From Serratia symbiotica (GTDB taxonomy: Bacteria > Pseudomonadota > Gammaproteobacteria > Enterobacterales > Enterobacteriaceae): 64,000 bases of DNA. This document shows, in pieces, positions 57,317 through 64,000 of this stretch. Each line of letters starts with the position of its first letter. Within the stretch, counting starts at the first letter, position 1. The stretch lies in the NCBI GenBank assembly GCA_900380265.1, contig LR025083.1, positions 992,001 through 1,056,000 of the forward strand, given 5' to 3'. The translations under genes were made by a program, and so were the position numbers. Under the pieces are notes generated by a model. It made no database searches. It worked only from the letters and a program-made list of their open reading frames with translations, and was not told the origin of the DNA.

Positions 57317-58190
57317 ATGACGCTAGCTATAGTTAGCTATGATCTGGATGCAGAAGAAGCTCCTTCCTAACATACATGGTATTTAGTCTGTAATCTTATT
57401 TGCTAGGAATTGTCACAACGCGTCCTAGTTATGTGAGTTGATGCGCCCGATTTGTGGGTGAATCGCATAATCGGCAGATGATGGCTGAAAAATGATAGCG
57501 TAGGATATTGATATTAGTTTTCTCAAATGCTGGTTCTTGTCCTCTGAAGTGCCGGCATCCGGACACATTTTTATAACAATTCGCAAGAATCTCTGGCAAT
57601 AGATAAGAGATTAGTTGGGTCGTGCCTAGTGGTAGAGTAAAATTACTAGAAACTGCTCAGGCCATGTCATCTTAGGAATAATTCATATATAGAAACCCTG
57701 TGCCTTTCCTATTTATGAGGATACTCCATAAAAATAAAATGTAATTTACCGCACATCCATTAATCCCCAACTTCTGGACTCGTCATATCAGTAGACGTTA
57801 TCTCTGCTGGAGCAGATCCAGCAGAGAGGCGCCGGGTGGCTATGGGTAAAATCTCTAATTAATTGCCAACTTGATTGGTCATCATAGGTGCCTATGCCGA
57901 TCGTGAGTAGTCTGCTCTAGACACTTGTTGTGAGATGAGTTTAGTTGCAAATAACGGGTTATAACCTTGAGCGGTCAAAGCGGAGCAAGTAAAACGCTGA
58001 TAGTACCGTCCTTAGTGTGGTTGCTAACTTGTGGTTTGTCCACCCCCCAGCAACTATATGAGTCGCCACGTTGGCAGAAGCCATATAAGATATTTGATAT
58101 GCTCAGCGTACGCTAGGCTGAAGATAAAATGGCGGACACTTGGGCACGATGACGTGGGTAGTGAAATTATGATGAGAAAGGAAGCCTTGG
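57317..58190 (+). pseudogene. nagZ: nagZ relic (beta-N-acetylglucosaminidase)
   Basis: NagZ removes GlcNAc from recycled muropeptides. Broken frames follow it in order. ATG at 57,317 with LAIVSYDLDAEEA matches LDVEGYELDAEER. DIDISF near 57,507 matches DIDISFAPVLDVG. SLAIDKRLVGS near 57,592 matches KALAIASRFIDG. GAYADRE-stop-SALDTCCEMSLVANNG near 57,890 matches [23 protein letters not shown]. Stops are frequent. The position after thiK is the E. coli order; ycfP, expected next, was not found. Confidence 0.7.
57801..57827. repeat. Perfect inverted repeat inside the nagZ relic
   Basis: An 11-bp perfect stem (57,801-57,811 with 57,817-57,827) encloses a 5-base loop. It lies in what was coding sequence of nagZ, where no terminator is expected, so it probably arose after the gene died. 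Confidence 0.6.
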
Positions 58191-58522
58191 TTATTAACTA
58201 CTAAGTGAACCGCTTCATTACGGATTTATAATCCTCATTATTTTTATCAGGAAAAGTCTGCCGCTATGATTTTTAATCAATCAAATTATTAGCAACGATT
58301 AGGTAGAGATATATAAGAATATAGCTCTACTTATTGAATCATAAATTATAAAAACTTACGTGGAGTCTTTAATCAAAAATCGGTATAGGTTAATTTTGGT
58401 ATGACCGAATCACCGCACATGTTATTCTGCTATTAAAGAAGGGTGCATGGTAGCTAACCATAGCTGTATAAGCTATCGCCGTTATCTTAGTGAGAATAGT
58501 TCGTCCATGTTTAGGGGGTATT
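58191..58522. other. Spacer upstream of ndh
   Basis: No gene was recognised; the space is too short for ycfP. The ndh promoter must lie here, but in this AT-rich sequence many weak -10-like boxes occur and none stands out. Confidence 0.4.
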
Positions 58523-59827
58523 TTGATAGTATTAAAGAAGAAAATCGTTATTGTTGGTGGTGGTGCTGGCGGTCTTGAGCTCGCGACCCGCTTGGGAAAT
58601 AAGCTTGGTCGGAAGAGGAAAGCTACCATCACATTAGTAGATTGCACACACACTCATCTCTGGAAGCCGTTACTACATGAAGTAGCGGCAGGTTCACTCG
58701 ATGACGATGTTGATGCCCTGAGTTATCTAGCGCATGCACATGACCATCATTTTAGCTTCCAATGGGGTAGATTGACTAATATAAATCGCGAGAGGCAAAC
58801 TTTGCAACTGGCCCAGATTTGCGATGAGCATGGGGTTGAACTGGTACCATCGCGAGAATTAACTTACGATATTTTGGTGATAGCATTAGGTAGTACCTCT
58901 AATGATTTCGGTACCCCGGGGGTGAAAGAGCATTGTGTCTTCTTGGATGATCTACATCAAGCAAGGTATTTCCATAGTGAAATGCTAAATTTGTTCCTGA
59001 AACATTCAGTGTGTCCAAGGAAGAAAAAGGGAGTGAATATTGCTATCACTGGGGGCGGTGCTACAGGCGTTGAGTTGTCTGCAGAACTATTTAATGCTGT
59101 GAAGCAGCTACACAACTATGGCTTTGACAACGCGGATCACGGCGTACTGAATGTCACATTAGTAGAGGCTGGTGAGCGTATTTTGCCATTACTGCCATTG
59201 CGTATTTCTGCTGCTGCTCATTTAGAACTAAGTAAACTTGGTGTGCGCGTATTGACTAATACCATGGTTACTGGCGTAACCTCTAGTGGGTTGAAAACGC
59301 AGCGTGGTGAGTTCATAGACGCTGATCTTATAGTATGGGTGGCCGGGATCAAGGTACCTGATTTCATGAAGGGTATCGGCGGTTTGGAAACAAATAGGCT
59401 GAATCAATTGCTAGTTAAGCCAACCTTGCAAAGCACTCGGGATCCTCATATTTTTGCCGTTGGTGATTGCGCCTCTTGCCAGAAAGAGGGAGGCGGCTTT
59501 GTTCCACCCCGCGCGCAGTCGGCTCATCAGATGGCTGCTCACTGCTTTAGCAATATTTTATCGCTGATTAGTGGGAAGGTGCTGAAGCCTTATGTGTATA
59601 AAGATCACGGTGCTTTGGTGTCACTTTCACGGTTCACCACTTTCGGGAGTTTGATGGGTAACCTGATGCGTGGTTCTATGATGGTGGAAGGGCGTATCGC
59701 GCGTGTTTTCTATATTTTGCTGTACCGACTGCATCAGGTAGCACTGCATGGGTACCTCAAAACCAGCCTAATTATGTTAGTTGGGGGTATTAATAGGTTG
59801 CTCCGCCCGCGATTAAAAATGCACTAA
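58523..59827 (+). CDS. ndh: NADH dehydrogenase II (Ndh)
   Basis: Ndh is the single-subunit, non-proton-pumping NADH:quinone oxidoreductase on the inner membrane. Two dinucleotide folds are visible: [20 protein letters not shown] near the start (FAD) and [19 protein letters not shown] at about 175 (NADH). AVGDCASC and the C-terminal membrane-binding region [17 protein letters not shown] are also present. Starting at the TTG at 58,523 gives 434 residues, identical to E. coli, with an AGGGGG site 4 bases upstream. An in-frame ATG at 58,490 would add 11 unrelated residues. Two start solutions thus remain. Confidence 0.94.
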   Translation: MIVLKKKIVIVGGGAGGLELATRLGNKLGRKRKATITLVDCTHTHLWKPLLHEVAAGSLDDDVDALSYLAHAHDHHFSFQWGRLTNINRERQTLQLAQICDEHGVELVPSRELTYDILVIALGSTSNDFGTPGVKEHCVFLDDLHQARYFHSEMLNLFLKHSVCPRKKKGVNIAITGGGATGVELSAELFNAVKQLHNYGFDNADHGVLNVTLVEAGERILPLLPLRISAAAHLELSKLGVRVLTNTMVTGVTSSGLKTQRGEFIDADLIVWVAGIKVPDFMKGIGGLETNRLNQLLVKPTLQSTRDPHIFAVGDCASCQKEGGGFVPPRAQSAHQMAAHCFSNILSLISGKVLKPYVYKDHGALVSLSRFTTFGSLMGNLMRGSMMVEGRIARVFYILLYRLHQVALHGYLKTSLIMLVGGINRLLRPRLKMH

Positions 59828-59991
59828 AATGACCTTAACAACTACCTACAATCTGGTTTAGCGCGGAAAATGAGGGAATGAATAAATATATAGGAGATAA
59901 AAAGGAATCACCTTGATGAATATCCTTGTTTATTTCTAGTCGTGTTTGCCGTATTTTACTATCATTACAACTCTTACGGCTATACGCCTAA

Positions 59992-60079
59992 TGGCGGTGA
60001 GAGAGGGATTCGAACCCTCGATGCGCTTCCACATACACACTTTCCAGGCGTGTTCTTTCAGCCACTCAGACACCTCACC
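59992..60079 (-). tRNA. tRNA-Ser (anticodon GGA)
   Basis: An 88-base class II tRNA on the minus strand. The acceptor stem GGTGAGG pairs with TCTCACC. The anticodon loop reads CTGGAAA (anticodon GGA), a long variable arm is present, the T-arm GGGTTCGAATCCC is intact and the 3' CCA is encoded. It reads UCC and UCU serine codons. It matches E. coli serW/serX-type tRNA. Confidence 0.96.
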
Positions 60080-60127
60080 AAGTTATCAGCGATTCTGATT
60101 TGATTTATTAAGATGCTTAGATTAGCA

Positions 60128-60145
60128 GAGTCTGCTAGCAGACTC
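60128..60145. repeat. 18-bp perfect palindrome
   Basis: This is a perfect palindrome without spacer, about 50 bases upstream of the tRNA-Ser gene on its promoter side. It could be an operator-like site or a mutational palindrome. Confidence 0.4.
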
Positions 60146-60261
60146 AACTCATTATGAAATACAGCGAATGAATCAGCTAATTTAGAGAAACTGCCTGATT
60201 TCCAGATGGGCCATAGCTATCTCTCTGTTTCAGCGATTAGACGTGAAATTAAAGCCTATTT

Positions 60262-60281
60262 ACCATTTCCACGGAAATGGT
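60262..60281. repeat. Short inverted repeat
   Basis: A perfect 9-bp inverted repeat (60,262-60,270 with 60,273-60,281) has a 2-base spacer. It has no clear neighbour. Confidence 0.4.
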
Positions 60282-63240
60282 GCGGTTTACCTTGTTGTGC
60301 AGCGGCAGAACCGTTCAAATTAACTATCACGTCATTTCCCGTTGCGTGACCTACCTACTTGCAGCTAAAGTTACATCGATTAATGAAACACATAACTTTA
60401 TAGTGATTAAGAAATATTGTGATATCTGCTGGCTATAAGGCTGGCAAAGCCCGGCCAGCGATTTTGGAACCCTCTAGTGAATAACATTGTCTCCGCAATT
60501 TTTACATGGTTATGTACGATAAGAGGTCATCATGAATTATGATGACCGGATCTCTGAGATGTGCTAGGTACATAATTTGTTGCTGCCACAGGATCCGCCT
60601 CTAGTCACATTATTGAGGTTGATCCAGTTAGGTAACTTGTATCTTAACTGCCCGCATGAGCAAGATAAAATCTCAGCACCTTTAGAGCGGATCGAGATAT
60701 TAGGGTATTGCCCACTAATTTAACACGATGTGTATTAGTAGCAACTGCGCTGTGCCGCCGTTTTACTCTGCCCATATTGACGACACGAATAAAATACTAC
60801 TGTGTACTTGCGTGTGCAGCGATTTATGCTAGTAGGCAAGTCGCTTACGGTCATGTTTTCTGATACTTCTAGACTTTCTTGTAGGCAGATGAGTTATAAA
60901 AACAGGAAGTTGAGGCGAAAACAACTTTGTTTGATGGATAGTCAAAGCTGAATGTCAGCGCTTTCTAGGTAAGCTTACTCTACATACACTACGAGTGATT
61001 TTTATCGTTCCTTAGCGGCGCGCTAGACATGAAAGCAGCTAAACGATTCGTGATAAAATAAATAATACACGCAGGATTCCGGGATGAGGGCAGGTTTAAA
61101 GCGAGAACGTGCGCGACCGCTTAGCGTTGATTAGGCAGTTTATCACTGTGTGTCACTTTCTAAAATTAAAGTGCGAGGATGACATGGGGAAGATGATTCT
61201 CTATGGTCCATTAACATTTTATTTTATTATTATTCATGCAACTACATGTGGGCTGATAATTATTTTCTTCATGCGAAGAAATCACAGATCAGTAGCTAGT
61301 GTAGTAAGTACAGGCGAAAAGTCTATACAAAGAAAATATTAGAATCGCAGCAGGTGATATGCGAAATTCTGGATGAAGAGATGGCTGGCTATGTGGTTCT
61401 CAACAGGAGTATGCTTTTCAATATGTCAAAAACAGGCTGCTACAAATACCGATAGGAAACGGATAATCAATACGCCATTTATGTATGCTCTCCGGCGGCA
61501 GAATGTGAGTGTTTGTAGACATATAGATGGTACCTCGCACGCTAAGAAAAGTAAGGTTTATCCCTTAGAGAGGTATTTTTATCTGTTATCAATCTATGTA
61601 GGGAGTACCAGAAGATTTCCTATCATGTCAGGAAATCAGATCCGTTTCGCATATCTAATCGATAGCAGTGGGCCGATCACAGAATGCAACAGGGCAATGG
61701 GAGTTATAGTGGGCAAATGCTGCCTGCAGCGTGTCTTGCGTAAGTTACTATCTTAAAAAGGGTGCTCCCTTATCAGGCATAGCTCGATCAATATAGTCAG
61801 TACCGATCCGAAGAAAGATGAACTGATCTATATAGATCGGGACAATATTGCTTATATAGCTCTGGGGAAGAAACCGATGATCACCTAACGCATCATAAGG
61901 AATTGCTGCGGGGACTGCAGTCTTTTGTAATCCTGGGGGCGTTGATCGAGGAATGTGTTAGCATAACTATATAGTGTGATATTTCTAAAAAAACCAGAAA
62001 TATCGATTTCAACGATCTAACTTACAGCACCTGATTGGGGTAGAATTCAGATTCTGAGAGTGCGCTGTTGCTGATTGATGGTTACTCGTTAATAAGTACC
62101 CTGGTCGTATAGTACAAGTTGAATTTGGGCAGTAGTGAATAGGTGATTCTCAATCAGAAGAAAGTGAAAGATCATCCTAAACTATCGCTGCAAGTCGTCT
62201 AAGTGATAGTGTATCAGGTAACAAGGTGATAGCTCATGGTTTTCTACAAATCAGTTAGCTATGGTAATCGACCTTCTGATGATGTATGGGCATACCTGCC
62301 TACAGTACCTATATCAAGTTGGCGTTTAGAACTGCTAGCTCATCCTTTTTGCTTGCATCTTGGTTTTGGGCCGACAGATATGGCGCGTTCGTAATTAACT
62401 AGGTGGTGATGGTATCTACCCTGTCAGTGATTCCATAAACAGGAAACCCTCCATAATTATTATGGTTATGGAAATTTTCGCCGAACAGGCTGAAGGAAAT
62501 GTCAAACAGGTGTTCGGTATGGCGGTAGCACTGGCGCCTTTTAATAGGCGCGGTAATTAATTAGGTATATCAGTTACATCATACTGATAAAGGGGTTTGA
62601 ACTATTTAGTCATGATAACACTAGATAAATCGATTGAGTTAACTTTAAAATAGTATGGCGGATTAGAAACTAAAGGAGCAAATATGGCATATAATCCTTA
62701 AAATCAGTATAATAGTGCTGACGATCAGATGAAAGCGCAAGTAAGGCTATTTGCGTATGATGGCTATCATCGGTTTTCACGATTCGTAAGTACAGTATTG
62801 GTAATGGAGTAAGAGCAGCGAAATCTCTAGGAGCAAAAACCAGATTCTCACCAACTTCGGCATATAGCGATATAGATTTCCGCTATTCTAGATAAATTAG
62901 GGGTTACACCGGTAATAAGAATATTGAATAAATATGCCTTTATGAAAAATAACACAATAAAACTCGCTGAGTTGGGTGTTAATCTATGATACCGGTTTAA
63001 TACGTATTAACTATTGTAACGTATTTTATATACGTTACAGTTAGCAGGCGTGTGCATGACCCCTGCAATTAAACACATATTAGTAGAGATATTAATATGT
63101 TGGTCGCCGAATTGACTAGCTACTTCCCTGAGCTTCAGACTTTTATTTATTTTAGCTGATAAGTAAGAGTGAAAGTAATGCGATTTGATGTGAGCGCGAC
63201 ACGCGCTTACTGAGTAGCCATATAGGTAATATGTATTCGC

Positions 63241-63271
63241 GTTCTATCATGTTCAGCATGATAGAACTTTT
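63241..63271 (+). terminator. Intrinsic terminator-like hairpin
   Basis: A perfect 11-bp stem (63,241-63,251 with 63,257-63,267) encloses a 5-base loop and is followed directly by TTTTAT on the plus strand, the standard terminator layout. The gene it served has not been recognised. Confidence 0.6.
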
Positions 63272-64000
63272 ATGATTCTCTTTGAATGATATGGACCAGC
63301 AGAAAGATATCTAGTTATTTAACAATATACGTTTATAAAGCGTTTAACCAAATTGGAATATATAATATTCCTTTATTAATCACTGGATTAAATCTCACTA
63401 TGTGATAGTGCACTAAGCAGTTCCTGATAAGCCGGTCTGCCGAAAAGATAAACATCTTTTATTATAAGTTGTCATTACTATGAGGGAGTAGTGTGATTGA
63501 TTTGTACATTATAATAAAATGATTATTTGTATTTATTAATCTCAGAGAGCAACTTGTTTTCATAATTATGTTGTATTTTAAATACTATATTTATTCTGTC
63601 CTAAAGCAGAAGTGTTGTAAGTATGTTGTTTTTTATATTCTCTATACCTAATTACTTAGGCTATGTTATACACTGAACAAAAGAATCTTGATGTTAAATT
63701 AAGAAAAGACTAAAAGATTAAAAATAGTTTAGTCTCGATATCTATTGTGTTGATATGTGTACTAAAATTAGTGCAGTGTGTATGCCTCAATAGTTTTAAG
63801 GTGTCTTTTTTATGGAAGAACATAACCATAGAGATCTGGAGTATATGCAGTGTTTGTTCAGCTATTTAATTGGTGTCGGGTTATTTACGATATTATATAT
63901 TATTTCTGCAATAGAGGTTAATTTCAATCCTTGATGCTGTATTCTAAATTCGTATAAATACGAACACTTGATTACCAATAAAGTAAATGAACTGGCGTAT

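Larger units (their letters stand above)
60080..64000. other. Eroded right flank, no gene identified
   Basis: No intact gene was recognised. An open frame at 61,109-61,342 encodes a basic protein with one clear hydrophobic segment (ILYGPLTFYFIIIHATTCGL) followed by arginines; it may be the tail of a dead membrane transporter, but this is a guess. The frame at 61,373-61,756 (127 codons) shows no family features. Inverted repeats lie at 60,128, 60,262 and 63,241. The last 600 bases are very AT-rich. Confidence 0.45.

Noticed and set aside
1-64000. Insertion sequences, prophage, CRISPR arrays or toxin-antitoxin pairs
   Set aside because: No transposase, integrase or Cas-like protein and no regularly spaced direct repeats were seen on either strand.

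Overview
The window looks like a chromosome segment of an enterobacterial endosymbiont in advanced genome erosion. Every recognisable gene has its closest remembered match in Escherichia coli, Serratia or Yersinia. About 18 intact protein genes and one tRNA cover roughly 28% of the 64 kb (my sum of CDS lengths). Most of the rest is AT-rich DNA crowded with stop codons. Reading conserved gene order through that DNA recovers many dead genes in the places where E. coli keeps them. Serratia symbiotica-type aphid symbionts fit this pattern; the species name is an inference. No insertion sequence, phage, plasmid or CRISPR locus was seen.

Layout. Region 1 (1-8.3 kb): relics of matP, then intact ompA, then relics of sulA, tfoX and helD, in the E. 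coli order. Region 2 (8.3-22.3 kb): a gene desert with isolated hairpins and one L-asparaginase (ansB) relic. Region 3 (22.3-24.1 kb): intact cvrA (K+/H+ antiporter), standing alone. Region 4 (25.9-31 kb): an eroded flagellar cluster (flgE, F, G, J, K, L; flgH and flgI apparently deleted), then intact trhO. Region 5 (32.3-36.8 kb): unrecognised sequence. Region 6 (36.8-60.1 kb): the conserved block rne, rluC, maf*, yceD*, rpmF, plsX*, fabH, fabD, fabG, acpP, fabF*, pabC*, mltG*, tmk, holB, ycfH, ptsG, hinT, lpoB, thiK, nagZ*, ndh, then tRNA-Ser(GGA) (* = pseudogene). Region 7 (60.1-64 kb): eroded sequence with nothing convincingly identified.

What is kept is core metabolism and information processing: fatty-acid initiation and first reduction (FabD, FabH, FabG, AcpP), dTMP supply (Tmk), replication (HolB), RNA turnover (RNase E with its full scaffold tail), rRNA and tRNA modification (RluC, TrhO), glucose uptake (PtsG), respiration (Ndh), thiamine salvage (ThiK), the activator of murein synthase PBP1b (LpoB) and the main porin (OmpA). 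What is lost is motility, murein cutting and recycling (mltG, nagZ, flgJ), competence and SOS division control (tfoX, sulA), Ter-domain organisation (matP), folate precursor synthesis (pabC), one phospholipid acyl-transfer route (plsX) and KAS II (fabF).

Pseudogene calls rest on my own frame-by-frame reading against remembered E. coli proteins. Their outer limits are approximate, and all of them should be confirmed by translated search.
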